Below, one piece after another: positions 1-11,586 of a DNA stretch of 64,000 bases. Every line of letters begins with the position of its first letter. The stretch's first letter is position 1. The notes beneath the pieces are model-generated. The model was given only the letters and a program-made list of their open reading frames with translations, did no database searches and had not been told where the DNA came from. A program made the translations under genes and the position numbers. Origin of the DNA: Ziziphus jujuba. Its lineage: Eukaryota > Streptophyta > Magnoliopsida > Rosales > Rhamnaceae. The DNA is taken from assembly GCF_031755915.1 (NCBI RefSeq), contig NC_083388.1, forward strand, positions 9,547,001 through 9,611,000, in the 5' to 3' direction.

Positions 1-780
1 TAAGGAGTAAAGAAGAGCACATGAAATATTTAAGAAAGAGTGCTATAGACCCTAATGCAGCACTAAATGGCCAAATTTAACAAATGTGAGGTTTGGCTAA
101 ACATGGTAGGTTTCTTTAGGTGCATAGTATCAATGGATGGCAGTGAGTTTTGGCTAAACATGGTAGGTTTCTTTAGGTGCATAGTATCAATGGATGGCAT
201 GTACGTGTATCTCGAGAAGGTGAAAGCTGTGTTAAATTGGGAGAGTCCTACCTCAGTGATGGAAGTGTACAGTTTCCTTGGCATAACAAAATATTATTGC
301 AATTTCATTGAAAGATTATATAAGATAGTAGGGCTAACTTATTACCTAACACAGAAGGGGATCGATTTTGAATGGACAGACAAATATGAGTGGAGTTTCC
401 AAAAGTTAAAGGAAAAGATGACATCCGCTCTTGTTTTAACTTTACCAGATGGAAATGAGGGTTTTAAAGTTTATTGTAATGCGTTCCATCAAGGATTGAG
501 CTGTGTATTGATGCAAAACCAAATGGTAGTTGCATATGCTTTGTAACAATTGAAAAAGTATAAGCTGAACTACCTTACACATGATTTGGAGCTTGCTATG
601 GTAGTTTTGGCCCTAAAGACCTGGAGGCACTACCTGTATGAAGCCACGTATCAAATCTACACATGACCACAAAAGCCTCAAGTATATTTTCAACAAGAAG
701 GACTTAAATATGAGGCAGAGGAGGTGGATGGAGCTATTGAATGATTACAATTATGTGATCGATTATCGCCCAAGCAAGGC
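1..780 (+). pseudogene. Outer Ty3/gypsy element: reverse transcriptase C-terminus and RNase H (relic)
   Basis: This is the left-hand remnant of a plus-strand Ty3/gypsy polyprotein gene, which originally copied element RNA into DNA. From about 190 the translation follows the end of the reverse transcriptase and the start of RNase H. It contains EKVKAVLNWESPTSV, a SFLG..KYY.NFI block and an RNase H-side block around FEWTDKYEWSFQKLKEKM. After a stop at 544-546 the homology continues (residue blocks DHKSLKYIF and [21 protein letters not shown], 660-779) until an inserted LTR interrupts it. The catalytic part of the reverse transcriptase lies left of the window. Internal stops and loss of frame between blocks show that it is dead. 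The domain assignment is firm from the motifs; the clade (chromovirus) rests on the chromodomain piece further right. Confidence 0.88.
86..199 (+). repeat. 57-bp in-frame tandem duplication inside the reverse transcriptase relic
   Basis: Bases 86-142 and 143-199 are nearly identical 57-bp copies. Each encodes a FWLNMVGFFRCIVSMDG-like block, which corresponds to one copy in related polyproteins. Because 57 is a multiple of three, the frame survives. Confidence 0.9.
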
Positions 781-1512
781 TGATACTAACCTAGGTCGAC
801 TTGCTCCTAAACACGTACTAAATTAGCCCGAGTCAAAATTAAGTTCAGATTTTAATGGTTACCTTGACCCCTACTCAATTTGTGATTAGAAACCTTGTTA
901 CATTGACCCCTACTATAATAGGGTATGGAATGTCCTATTGATAAGTTAAGCTGGAACACTAGTTCTCTAATGTAATTCTATGAAAATAAAGAGAAATATC
1001 TCTCATAAGTAATTTTTTGTATGAATGATGATCTGCATATTATTAAGAAAATAAACCTTTAAATAGGTTTGAGTGACAAAAATAAAACCTTAAAGTCAAT
1101 AGGTAAAACCAGCCATTAGGGTTTAGAAAGTGAAATTGTCGTTTTGCTCTTTGTCTTTCCTAATATATTTTGTATTAATTAATTCCTTAATTTTGAAAAA
1201 GGAATCAATTAATTTACAATAAAAAATATTAAATAACAAATTTTCTAAATAAATTTGTCCAGTAAATAATTAAATAAAAACCAAAGCAAAAGGGTATTTT
1301 CTAATTTAAAAGTCAAATTTTAGATTTGGAAAGTAGTTGACTAGTTTTTCAAATAAGTTATTTTTGTCCAATCACTAGCTAGTTTAGGCTCCAAATCATA
1401 TTCAATATGCAATATAGGATGCTTAGTAGGATTAGAATTGGTCTCCACACATTGCATAGGATCAACACTCAAGTGTGTTGTTGTTGGTATGGATACAGTC
1501 GGATTCTCATCA
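781..1512 (-). mobile_element. Solo LTR inserted in the outer element's RNase H region
   Basis: This 732-bp insert begins TGATACTAACCTAGG and ends GGATTCTCATCA on the plus strand. These are the same ends as the LTR-family members at 30781-31918 and, in reverse, 10424-11445. It lacks internal coding sequence, so it is a solo LTR left by recombination. It is shorter than its relatives, consistent with internal deletion. Flanking pentamers AAGGC (776-780) and ACGAC (1513-1517) match at three of five positions and look like an aged target-site duplication. RNase H coding homology stops at 780 and resumes at about 1518 in the register expected after removing the insert and one duplication copy. 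The sense strand is inferred from the family's coding orientation. Confidence 0.82.
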
Positions 1513-3036
1513 ACGACTAATATGGTAGCTGATGCTTTACATAACAAGGCTACTAGATCCTTAGCCTATGTACAGCATGTCCAGCTTCCTCTAATAGTTG
1601 AGTTGAAGAAAATGAGAGTAGTGATGCATATACACCTTTCTGGAGTACTCTTGACAAGTTTTCAAATGCATTCGGTGTTAGTGGATTATATGTTGGAAGT
1701 CCAAATGGAAGCCCCAAACTGAGGATAATTAAAAGCAAGATGGAAGAAAGGAATAACCTTGGAGTTTTCTATCAGAAGGGATGGAGCCCTAGGGTTCAGT
1801 GGCAGGCTTTGTGTTCTCGATATACTAAAGCTTAATAGGGAGATCTTAGAGGAAACATATAGTTTGATATGCAATTCATCCGGGAAGTGCCAAGATGTAT
1901 TGGACCTTGGTAAAATACTATTGGTGGATTGGCATGAAAAGAGAGGTTTTGGAATTCATATTAAAGTGCTTGATCTGTTAACAAGTAAAGGCGAAAAGGG
2001 AGAAACCTTTAGGACAACTTTAACTATTGCCTATCCTCGTATAGAAGTGGGAGAACCTCACTATGGACTTTATGTTTAAACTCCCTCCTATAACAAAAAG
2101 GTACAATGGTATTTGGGTGATTATCAACCTAATCACCAAATCATCACATTTTCTACCTGTGTGAGAATGATTCTCTCTAGAAAAGTTAGCTAAGATATTT
2201 ATGAACTGTATAATGATTCTGTATAAGGTACCTGTAAGCCTCCCATCCGATCGAGATCTACATTTTACTTCGAGGTTGTGGTGGATTTTAGTAAATGCAC
2301 TTAGGGCAAAGCTTAATTTTAATATGGCTTTCCACCTGCAAACTAATGGATAATCAAGGCGGACCATTCAAACCTTAGAGGATATGCTGAAATCATGCAT
2401 TATGCAATTCAAGGGAAGGTGGGACAAGCATCAAACATTGGTGGAGTTTGTTTATAACAATAGTTATCAATTGAGTATTAAGATGTCCCCATACGAAGCA
2501 TTATGTGGGAAACAGTACCAGACCCCATTTTGTTGGAGTGAGGTGAGTGAAGAAAAACTCCTTAAATCAGAAAATGTGGTTAAATCTAATTACTTACAGA
2601 TGACTATGGATAAGGTGAAAGTCATCTGAGATAAACTATAGATTGTGCAAGATTGACAGAAAAGCTGTATAGATGTATGCTAAAAAGACCCTAAATTTGA
2701 AGTCGGTGATTAGGTATTCTTAAAGTTTTCCCATGGAGAAGAGCTGGGTGTTTCGGCTGATGAGGGAAGCTAAGTCCTTGTTATATAGGCTCATATGAAA
2801 TAACTGAAAGAATTGACCTAATGACATATGTGTTGGCTCGACCTGCTGAGCTAGCACGAGTGCATAATGTATTTCATATTTCTATGCTGCGGAGTACATC
2901 TCTGATCTTTCACACTTGCTTGAGACATCCAACATTGAGCTAAGAGAAAACCTATGAGTAGCTAGTGCAGATTTTGGACTGTAAAGAGTGAGTGCTTCGT
3001 AATAAGACTATTCCTCTAGTTAAAGTCCTTTAGAGG
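1513..3036 (+). pseudogene. Outer Ty3/gypsy element: RNase H end, integrase and first part of chromodomain (relic)
   Basis: The polyprotein resumes with the VADAL block that ends RNase H, followed by the linker to integrase. The integrase zinc-binding region lies near 1759-1860 (GRLCV...LNREILEE). The core lies near 2070-2630 and includes WDKHQTLVEFVYNNSY and a SPYEALCGKQYQTPFCW block. The C-terminal module follows near 2690-2890 (RYIGPYEIT-like and HNVFHISML-like blocks). From about 2965 the homology is to a chromodomain, with a VQILD start and a NKTIPLVKVL block, and this is cut at 3036 by the next element. Stops and frame changes are frequent. A chromodomain at the end of integrase is the mark of chromoviruses, which used it to target integration to chromatin. 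Confidence 0.85.
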
Positions 3037-3041
3037 AACCA

Positions 3042-3971
3042 TATTACGAACTTAGGTTGACTTGTTCCTAAACCTGTAAGAAATAAAGTATGCATCATTC
3101 TAAAACAAGTTTTAATGGAAACCTGTATCTTTAATCAACCTGTAACTAAGAACTTTGATATAATGATAACGCCACAATAGGGGATGAGAAACCTATTGAT
3201 AAGTCTAGGATTTGAATGCTACAAATAAAGCTTGATAATTTTAATAATTCTTAGAGAACCAAGAGAATAACTCTCACAATTATGTTGAAAATTTTTGAAT
3301 TGTTTTATTCGATTAAAATGGGTGCCTATTTATAGGCAAAGTACAAATAAAATTAAGGAAAAATAAATTCTAAATTTTGGCCATTAAACATAAAGTATGA
3401 CTAGCCAAATTTTCTAGTTTCCTAAAATAAAAAATTGACATTAAATCTTGTTTCCTAATCTTAATTTGACCAATCAATCTTCCTTTAATTGAAATTAGTA
3501 AAAGTGATTTAATTACATGATTAAGGCAAATTAGGAAACTAATTTAACACTTGTCTTAATATTAAATAAACACAAAAATAACAAAGATTTCTAATTATAA
3601 TTTGAAAACTAATTAATAACTTGGACACTAAGAAAAGTCAATTCGGCCTTAAAGCTAATCAAATGTACACAAATGTCACATAGGACACCATATGATACTG
3701 CCACATCACTATGCCACTTCAGTAAGATGCCACATCATTGTGCTAAGTTAGCAAAGGCTTTTCTTCATGGATTTGGCTATACAATCTTGTACATTGGACC
3801 ATCCTTAATTCATCTTCAGTAGTGAATTTCGTTTGAAAGCTAAACACCTCTTAGATTAAACCATTTAGTGCTTCTTTAAATCTTTTAGCTTGAACTTGTG
3901 TTATTGGTATTGTCTTCAATTGTATAGGATTTTGGCTCTAGCTTGTTGGGCTCTTAGACATGTCCTCATCA
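3042..3971 (-). repeat. 3' LTR of the inner Ty3/gypsy element
   Basis: This 930-bp direct repeat matches 9603-10423 plus 11451-11581. Both copies start with a (T/A)TTACGAACTTAGG block and end CATGTCC(T/C)ATCA on the plus strand. The copies differ at many positions and by small indels, so the insertion is old. Coding for the polyprotein tail runs into this LTR from 3971 down to a stop near 3938. Confidence 0.9.
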
Positions 3972-5213
3972 TTCTTCTTCTTTTGCAAAGGATTTATCCT
4001 CAAATTAAAGTTATCACTTGCAAATAAAGGAGATAAGTCAGAAACATTAAAAGTAGCACTAATATTATATTCAGTTGGCAAATCTAATCCATATGCATTG
4101 TCATTTAGTCTCTCCAATATTTGGAAAGGTCCATCTTTTCTTGTCATAACTTAGACTTGCGTTGGGCTGGAAATCTTTCTTTCCTCAAATGCAGTCAAAT
4201 GCAATCTCCAGGTTCAAACACCATAGGTGTTCGCCTTTATTAGCTACACATGCATATTGTTCCATTCTTCTTTCAATGTTTGCATACGCCTTTTTATTTA
4301 TCTTCTTTATAAATTTTATCTTTTTCTTTTCATCAAGATTAGCATGTTCACTTATAGGAAAATATGTTAAATCTAATGGAGTTAAAGGATTCATACCATA
4401 TACAATTTCAAAAAGAGAATATTTTGTAGCAGAATGCACAGTCTTATTATATGCAAATTCTATATGAAGCAAACAATCTTTCTAAGTTTCAATATTTCTA
4501 TCAATTAAAGCATGCAACAATGTAGACAAAGTCCTATCACTACTTTAGTTTGACCATCTGTTTATGGATGACAAGTAATAAAGAATAATAATTTAGTACT
4601 TAAATTAGCCCATAATATTTTCCAGAAATAATTTAGGTACTTAGCATCTCTATTGGATACAATTGTTCTAGCATACCTATAATCTAATAACTTCTTTAAA
4701 AAATAAATTAGCAATATAAGATGCATCATCAGGTTTTTTACATGCAATGAAGTGTATGCCATTTTACAAAGTCTATCCATGATAACAAAAATAAAATCTT
4801 TTCCACACTTTGTCCTAGGCAAACCTAATATAAAGTCTAGAAATATTTGTCCATAAATAAGATGGAATAGGCAAAGGCATATACAATCCATAGGGTTGTA
4901 ATCGTAATTTTGACTTCTTACACTTAATGTATATCTCATAGACCCTCTCAACATCTCATTTCATGTGTGGCCAATAAAAGTGCTATTGTATAATAGCCAA
5001 AGTTTTAGCTACTCCAAAGTGTCCCATAAGACCACCTTCATGTGATTCCCTCACCAACAGCTCACGTGTACTACATGATGGAATGCAAAGTTTATTCTCC
5101 CTAACTAAGTATCCCTCAAACCTATAAAAATTTTCCATCACCATGCTTTTCACAAAGTTTGTAAATTTCACCAAAATCATTATCACATGCATACAAACTT
5201 TTAATTTGTTCAA
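3938..5213 (-). pseudogene. Inner element integrase (relic)
   Basis: Reading the minus strand from 5213 to 3938 gives the end-to-end order of a gypsy integrase. The zinc-binding region comes first (LCIPSCSTRELLVRESHEGG...GHFGVAKT, 5120-4983). The catalytic core follows (FLDFILGLPRTKCGKDFIFVIMDR and a TIVSNRDAKYLNYFWK block, 4860-4600), then NKTVHSATKYSLFEIVYG near 4440, and last the C-terminal module (DGPFQILERLNDNAYGLDLP, then SATFNVSDLSP). Integrase would have inserted element DNA into the host genome. Several frameshifts and stops split it into separate open pieces of 70-130 codons. No chromodomain follows the C-terminal module. Instead the frame enters the LTR. Confidence 0.88.
3972..3984 (-). 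other. Polypurine tract of the inner element
   Basis: The plus strand reads TTCTTCTTCTTTT directly beside the LTR end, so the element's own strand has a 13-base purine run at the position where second-strand synthesis is primed. Confidence 0.75.
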
Positions 5214-5299
5214 ACCTAATCAATCTAGCACCTAAAATGGAAAGTAAAACATAGTTGCTTGTAGCAAATGACATAGGAAAAAGTTTCAATAAACTCCAT

Positions 5300-6460
5300 T
5301 CATTTATCATGTCGCCTATTAAGCTTTACCTTATTCTTTTATGTGCTTCAAAGATTCATGATCAGTATAGATCATAAATTGTTTTGGCCATAAGGAGAAC
5401 TTTCACATTTCCAAAGCCTTAACCAATGCATATATCTCTTTATCATAAGTATGATAGTTTAAGGCTCCCTCATTTATCTTCTCATTGAAATATATGATGG
5501 GTCTTCATTCTTGCATCAAAATAACACCTATACATATTCTTAAGACATCATATTCAATCTCAAAAGTTTTTGAAAAGTTAGGCAAAATTAATTAAGGAGC
5601 ATTAGTAAGTTTTGCCTTCAACAAATTGAAGAACTTTTCTTGTTCTTCTCCTCAATGGAAACTTATACTCTTTTTATTAACCTTTGTCAAAGGTGCAGTA
5701 ATGGTACTTAAATCTTTTACAAACCTTCTATAGAAGCTGGCCAACTCGTGAAAGCTCGTAACATTTGTGATTGAAGTTGGTGTCCACTATTGGATGGCTT
5801 TAATCTTCTTTTAATCAACTTTAATACCTGTATACTTATTACAAAGTCTAAAAAGATAAGCTAATAATGAAAAAAATTACCTTTTTAATATTAGCAAACA
5901 ATCTCTCTTTCCTAAGAACTTCTAAAACTAGTCTAAGATATTCTAATGTTTTCCTAAATTCCTACTATATACAAGAAAGTCACCAAAATACATAACCACA
6001 AACCTACCAATAAAAGCACGCAAAACATGGTTTATTAATCTCATAAAAGTGCTAAGAATGTTAGTTAATCCAAATAGCATAACCAACCACTTATATAATC
6101 TAAGTTTTGTTTTAAAGATAGTTTTTCACTCGTCAACTTTTTTTATGCGTATTTGATGATAATTACTCCTAAGGTCAATCTTAGAAAATATACATGCATC
6201 ATATAACTCATCAAGCATATTATCTAACCTAGGGATAGGTTGCCTATACTTAACAGTTATATTGTTAATAGCTCTACAATCAACATTTAATCTCCATTTT
6301 CCATAATTTTTAGATACTAATAATACTGGAACAACACACGTACTTATGCTTACTCTGATATAACATTTTTCTAACGATTCATTTACCTGACGTTGAAGCT
6401 CCTTCGTTTCCTTGAGATTACTTCTATGTGCTGGTCGTTAGGAATTGTTGCACTTAGAAC
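5300..6460 (-). pseudogene. Inner element reverse transcriptase and RNase H (relic)
   Basis: Minus-strand translation of about 6330-6240 gives PVLLVSKNYGKWRLNVDCRA followed by INNITVKYRQP, the conserved start of the gypsy reverse transcriptase palm. Continuing down, the DDE-L..A..FSKIDLRS.YHQIRI block is recognisable near 6200-6150. The active-site stretch at 5979-5990 reads YFGD where YFDD is expected, so one catalytic aspartate is lost. RNase H homology lies at about 5560-5320, including a [23 protein letters not shown] block and an IYTDHESLKH-like block. Frameshifts and stops interrupt both domains. The enzyme would have made DNA from element RNA and removed the RNA strand; this copy cannot. 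Confidence 0.85.
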
Positions 6461-7082
6461 AAAATCAATTTAATGCTTGATCCCTCTAATTGGTGGAAGT
6501 CCACTTTTTAGCTCATCGAAAAAGAATCATCAAATTCCTGCAACAGAGAAGCTATAGAACTAGGAAGTATAGGATCATCAATGTTAGCAAAATGATTCAA
6601 ATAAACTTTCTTATACATCATTTACAAACATAGGCTTTTTACATAAAAAAAACTCTATTGATCTCACTTGTTTTTGCATATAACCCCTTTTTTTCTTTTC
6701 TTTTTCTTTTTCTACCTCACTCATAAACTTACCTAACTTACCTTTGGAATGTGGTTCGGCTGCATGGTAAAAATTACTTATAGGGGCCTTGTGATCTCTC
6801 TTGGCTACTCAGCCTCTCTCCTTTGTTACATCTTCAGTTAGTCTTCAAAAACCTCTTTAGGAGTTAATAGCATCAGCACAATCTTTTCACTTTTATAAGA
6901 AAATACAATTTTTTTGGTCGACCTTGGTGTTTAGTATCCTTATCAAATTGCCAAGGTCTACCAAACAATATGTGTCCTATATGCATAGGTACAACATCAC
7001 AAAGTACTTCATCATCATAATCATCAATGTTAAATTTGACCTTTACTTGTTTATTAACTCTAACTTCCTCACTATCATTTAA

Positions 7083-7307
7083 TCATTGTAATCTATAAGG
7101 ATTAGGATGCTTTATAGTTATTAAAAATAATTTTTCAACCATAATAGTACTAGTAACATTAGTACAACTCCTTCCATCAATTATCATACTACATATCTTA
7201 TCCTTGATTAGGCATATGGAATGGAAAATGCTCTCTCGTTGTACTTGATCTTCATCTTTATAGAATGCTAGGGCTCTTCTCGCAACTAAACCCAAATCTT
7301 CCTTCAT
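7083..7307 (-). pseudogene. Inner element retropepsin-like protease (relic)
   Basis: A 74-codon open stretch on the minus strand contains the block FHSICLIKDKICSMIIDGRS followed by CTNVTSTIMVEKL. It corresponds to the aspartic protease region of plant gypsy elements, whose active site has the form (I/V)(I/V)DG(G/S)S.TN. The protease would have cut the polyprotein into its parts. Its place between gag and reverse transcriptase fits. Homology probably extends beyond this open stretch towards 6900 in other frames. Confidence 0.72.
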
Positions 7308-7439
7308 CAGGTACTTGCATTGAGATTCCTCTTCATATTTATCAATGTCATCCTCCAGTTATCATCTAACTCATCTTCTTCATACTCAGACTTAATATCC
7401 CTATTATCATTAAGTACCATGATTCTTCTATTTGGACAT

Positions 7440-8430
7440 TGGCTTGTAATGTGTCGTCTGTCATGACATTAAAGCACAAAATATCTCAATTTCTAAATGG
7501 GATAGGGTCGGTTTTATTAACCTGTTTGGCTGAAGTAGGGGTTTTAGCCTTAACACCAAAATTAGGCCTATTTGGTGCTTTCCTCTTGTTTTAGCCTAGG
7601 TGCCTTGTCACAGGTGGGATTCGATCTTTAACTTGCTGGACTTTACCTCCATTAATTGATTGCATCCGCTGGCCATGTGGTGGTAGTACCAGTCCTATTT
7701 AATTATTGCTCAATTTTGACCGTCATATGCAGCATATCATCCATTTCTACATAATATTGCAATTCAACTTGGTTGGCAATCTCTTTATTCAAGCCCATAA
7801 AAAATCTTGCTATGGTAGCTTTAGGATCCTTCACAATGTCAGTCCTCATCATGAAAACCTCCATATCTTTGTAATAATCCTTCATGCTTTTACTACCTTA
7901 TGACAAAAATTAAAGCTTTTGATAGAGGATTATATAGTAGTGACTAAGGACAAGACGTTGACCTACTCTTCTTCAGGCTATGGACTTCTTGTCCTACTAC
8001 TTAATGACATAATCTCCAAATTCTAGGGCAGCAAACTTAACCTTCTTGGATTCTGAGTATGCTTTTGGATCATTCTTGCCTTGAAAAGATGGAATCTTGA
8101 GCTTAATACTACCTAAACTAACTTTCCAGTTTCTTCTTGTCCTTCCTTGTGGTTGTCTTTGTAGGACTCGAATTCCTCATTCAATTCTTATTCTAATTCA
8201 TTTCCATAGTTACCACCTTCAAACTCTTCTTGGGTTTGTCTATGTCCTCCTCTACCATGTTTTCCTTGCGGTACATTCTGAATAGGTTTTTGAAATGTGG
8301 ATGCTCTAGAATTTGTAAATACATGCAATTTGAGTTGCTCCATCTCCTTAACCATTCGCTACATGTCACTCATCAAGATGGTGAACATGTTGGCATCAAT
8401 CTGTATCTTAGAGCTCAATGACTCCTCTTT
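7440..8430 (-). pseudogene. Inner element gag (relic)
   Basis: The minus strand from about 8430 to 7700 reads as a broken retrotransposon capsid gene. The clearest block is at 7885-7703, with KDYYKDMEVFMMRTDIVKDP and then TIARFFMGLNKEIANQVELQ, typical of the plant retrotransposon gag domain. A damaged zinc-knuckle-like stretch (CFNV... where C..C is expected) lies near 7490-7440. Stops and frameshifts occur throughout. Gag proteins form the cytoplasmic particle in which reverse transcription happens. Confidence 0.75.
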
Positions 8431-9587
8431 GTCTTTAGAGATATTTACCTGCTAATTGTTAGTGATAATAAAAAGATCCTTACTAATTCACTTTCTCATG
8501 TGTATCACTCGATCAAGGTGTCAATCTCTCGTGTTTTACACAATTGATTGGCTTTTAACCTTAATGAATTTACACTCTAGTCTTTTACTACTTAAGTTAA
8601 ATGTACTTGGTTCTTTACAAACTAATTTGAACTAATTCAAGTTCTACAAAGAGGTTTAAACTAAATTTAACAATAAGTCTAAACAATAGCAAAGAAAGCA
8701 AAAATCAAATAACTAACAATAATGCCTAGAATTCGCTAAGTAAGAGTGAAACAAAAAAAACTCAAGTTTTGAATGATAATCTGGTCAAGTAAAAATAATT
8801 CAAAGGTTTTAAATACCAAATTGAATAAGTTTGAAGCAATAGAATAAGAAACAAAGGAAGAAAATAAACCTTTTTGGAATTGGCCATGTAATTTCCTTGA
8901 ATCTAAGGTTTTATGTGCTTCCTTGCAAAGCAAAACTTTTAACCTTTTAAAATTAACAAACTCAATCACAATATCAAGAAACTCAAACAATTTGACTTTC
9001 AATGATTTGATTTCTTCTTTTTTATTTTTTTAGATTTTTTTTTTTTTAAGAATAGCAACAAAATAAGATTTCTGATACTACTAATAGGTACTAATTCGTT
9101 CTTCCACTCAGATTTAAACAACTTTTCCAAAAATCACACAATTGGATTTTTAGTGCAATTTCGGAACTTTAATGCTTGATGCAATTTTTTTCAAAGGAAT
9201 GATGAATGCTAATAATGAAAGATTAAAACTCAGCAATAAATTCACACTAAAAACCAATTTCAATTCAAAAAGAAAAAAACTACTAGATACAATCGGCCAA
9301 AGTTTAGGAAACTAGAGATTTTTTTTTTTTTATGCAAGGATGAATTTGGACAATAACAAGAACAAAGCAGATAAGAATAACAATATTAATGATCAAAGAA
9401 AAACCTAGGATGATCAGCCAAAGAAGAAAACAAACACTTTTTTTTTTTTTTTTTAATACTATGGATGGCAAGGATGACAAGAAGAAATATATTAAGCAAT
9501 TCTTACCTAATGAAAAAATTGTAGAACTAAAAGATCAAACAAAAACAATAAGCGTAAGATATATCAAACCCATACTTAGAAAATCTG
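8431..9587 (-). other. Inner element untranslated leader
   Basis: About 1.15 kb lies between the primer-binding site and recognisable gag homology. It contains A-rich and T-rich runs and no domain that I recognise on either strand. Confidence 0.5.
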
Positions 9588-9599
9588 GCTTTGATACCA
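9588..9599 (-). other. Primer-binding site for initiator tRNA-Met
   Basis: The minus strand reads TGGTATCAAAGC, matching the canonical plant initiator-Met primer site TGGTATCAGAGC at 11 of 12 bases. It starts three bases inside the end of the right LTR, exactly where a 5' LTR should be followed by its primer site. Confidence 0.88.
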
Positions 9600-9602
9600 A
9601 AT

Positions 9603-11581
9603 TGTTACGAACTTAGGTCGACACGCTTCTAAACCCCATAACAAATAAAGTATGAATCGTTCTAAAACAAGTTTTAATGGAAACCTCAACCTTTAATCAA
9701 CCTATGACTAACACCTTGGGTATATTGACAATACCACAATAAGGGATGGGAAACATGTTGATAAGTCTAGGGTTTGAATGCCAGAAGCAAAGCTTGATAA
9801 GTTCAATAGTTCTTAGAGAACCATGAGAATAACTCTCAAAATTATGCTGAAAATTCTTGAACTGTTTTATTCAACTAAAGGGAGTGCCTATTTAGCAGCA
9901 AAGTACAAATAAAATTAAGGAGAAATAAAGCCTAAATTTTGGCCATTAAATATAAACTATGGCTTGCTGAATTTTCTAGTTTCTCAAATAAAAAATTAAC
10001 ATTAAACCTAGTTTCTAATCTTAATTTGACTAATCAACCTTCCTTTAATTGAAATTGGGAAATATGATTTAATTACATGATTAAGGCACATTAGGAAACT
10101 AATTTGCTACTTGTCCTAATATAAAAGAAATATAAAAGTAGTTAATATTTCTAATTACAATTTGGAAACTAATTAATAACTTGGATACCAAGAAAAATCA
10201 ATTCGGCTTTGAAGCATATCAAATAGGCACAAATGCCAAATAGAATACAATATGACACTGCCACATCATCCTATTGTTACCACATCACTATGCCACTTAC
10301 GCAAGATGCCACTCCATCATGCCAAGTCAGCAAAGGCTTTTTTTTTTTTATGGATTTGGTCATATAATCCTACACATTGGACCACCCTTGATTCACCTTT
10401 AGTAGTGAATTTTTCTTAAAAGCTGATGAGAATCCGTCCGAACCCGTACAACTGACTATTCGCTGGGATGTTGATCCAATATAGATGAAGACCGACCAAT
10501 CACTAGAGCACAAGTCAAGAGATTTAAGGAAAACCTCGCTAGATTCATACAGGGAGTTATCAATTCTCAAAAGGGTTTGTCCATATCCGAAGATACAATA
10601 CCCATTTTATGCATCCAAATGGTTAATGTCGATATGAACACAAGTAGCTATTTTAGTGCAATTATGGACTCCGGATAGCACGGAATGGGTTCAACACTTC
10701 TTGAATTCAATTAATATCATTAAAAGGTCATTAAATCAAGACAAGGTAGCATAAAAAGCAACCAAAATGGTGATTTGTGCATGGAAGGACTTTTGGACCG
10801 AAAATGCTGTATTTGCCGCTGACTTTACTGTATTTTGTTAATTTGGCATTTTCTCTTTGTTCCAATCAAAAGAAACGTATGAGAATCATCATTAATCCTA
10901 TTTGAAATCATAAATGGCACATTAGATCAGATTTGGAGCCTTTACAAACTGAAATTAGTCAAAGTTAGCTTAGTAGTCAAACTAGTCAACTAGTTTCCTA
11001 ATTTGATTTTAACTTTTTGTTTTAAGAAACTAGCTTTTATTTTGGTTTTATTTAATTATTTTGCTTGAAAAATTAACTTAGGAAAGTTAATATTTTATTA
11101 TTTCAATTGTGAATTAATTAATTTCTAATTCAAAATAAAGGAATTCATTACTCAAAATTAGATTAGGAAATGAATGAAATTTTCGGCCACATTAGGAATG
11201 TGTCAATGTATGGCCAGTTTTGTCTTAGTTTTAAGGGTTATTTTGTTAGACACCATTAGAGAGTGAGTGCTTTAGTTTGACTTATCAATAGGACATCCAT
11301 CACCTATTGTGGCGTCTTCATCATATACCGAGATTTCTAATCACAAGTTGATTAGGGGTTAAGATGACCATTAAAATCTGAATTTAAGTGTGATTCGGGC
11401 TAATATAATACGGGTTTAGGCTCAAGTTGACTTAGATTCGTATCTAAAGCTAAACACCTCTTGGATTAAAACATTTAGTGCTTCTTTTAATCTTTTAGCT
11501 TGAGCTCCTGTTGTTAATCTTGTCTTCAATTGTATAAAATCTTGGATCCAACTTGTTGTGCTCCTAGGCATGTCCTTATCA
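9603..11581 (-). repeat. 5' LTR of the inner Ty3/gypsy element, split by a solo LTR
   Basis: The LTR begins TGTTACGAACTTAGG at 9603, is interrupted at 10424-11450 by another LTR plus a duplicated pentamer, and continues to CATGTCCTTATCA at 11581. Without the insert it is about 950 bp, close to the 930 bp of its partner. The part at 11459-11531, read on the minus strand, encodes the peptide block TTGAQAKRLKEALNVLIQ. Confidence 0.9.
10424..11445 (+). mobile_element. Solo LTR nested in the inner element's 5' LTR
   Basis: This 1022-bp insert starts TGATGAGAATCCGTCCG and ends GATTCGTATCT. It is the reverse complement of the LTR type at 30781-31918. The pentamer AAAGC lies on both sides (10419-10423 and 11446-11450), an exact target-site duplication. 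The interrupted host LTR aligns cleanly across the point with its partner at 3042-3971. The final base is T where family members have A, a point mutation of the CA terminus. There is no internal region, so it arose by recombination between two LTRs. Confidence 0.93.
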
Positions 11582-11586
11582 AACCA

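Larger units (their letters stand above)
3042..11581 (-). mobile_element. Complete but degenerate Ty3/gypsy LTR retrotransposon inserted in the outer element
   Basis: The element has left LTR 3042-3971, polypurine tract 3972-3984, coding relics in the minus-strand order gag, protease, reverse transcriptase, RNase H, integrase, a primer-binding site at 9588-9599, and right LTR 9603-11581. The right LTR is itself split by a nested solo LTR. The five bases AACCA occur immediately outside both ends (3037-3041 and 11582-11586), an exact target-site duplication. The outer element's chromodomain homology runs straight from 3036 into 11587. Its own length without the nested insert is about 7.5 kb, normal for this superfamily. 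The left terminus reads TA instead of TG, a point mutation. Many stops and a changed catalytic motif make it non-autonomous. Integrase without a chromodomain, coding that runs into the LTR and an initiator-Met primer site are reminiscent of CRM-type elements, but the clade is not proven. Confidence 0.92.
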
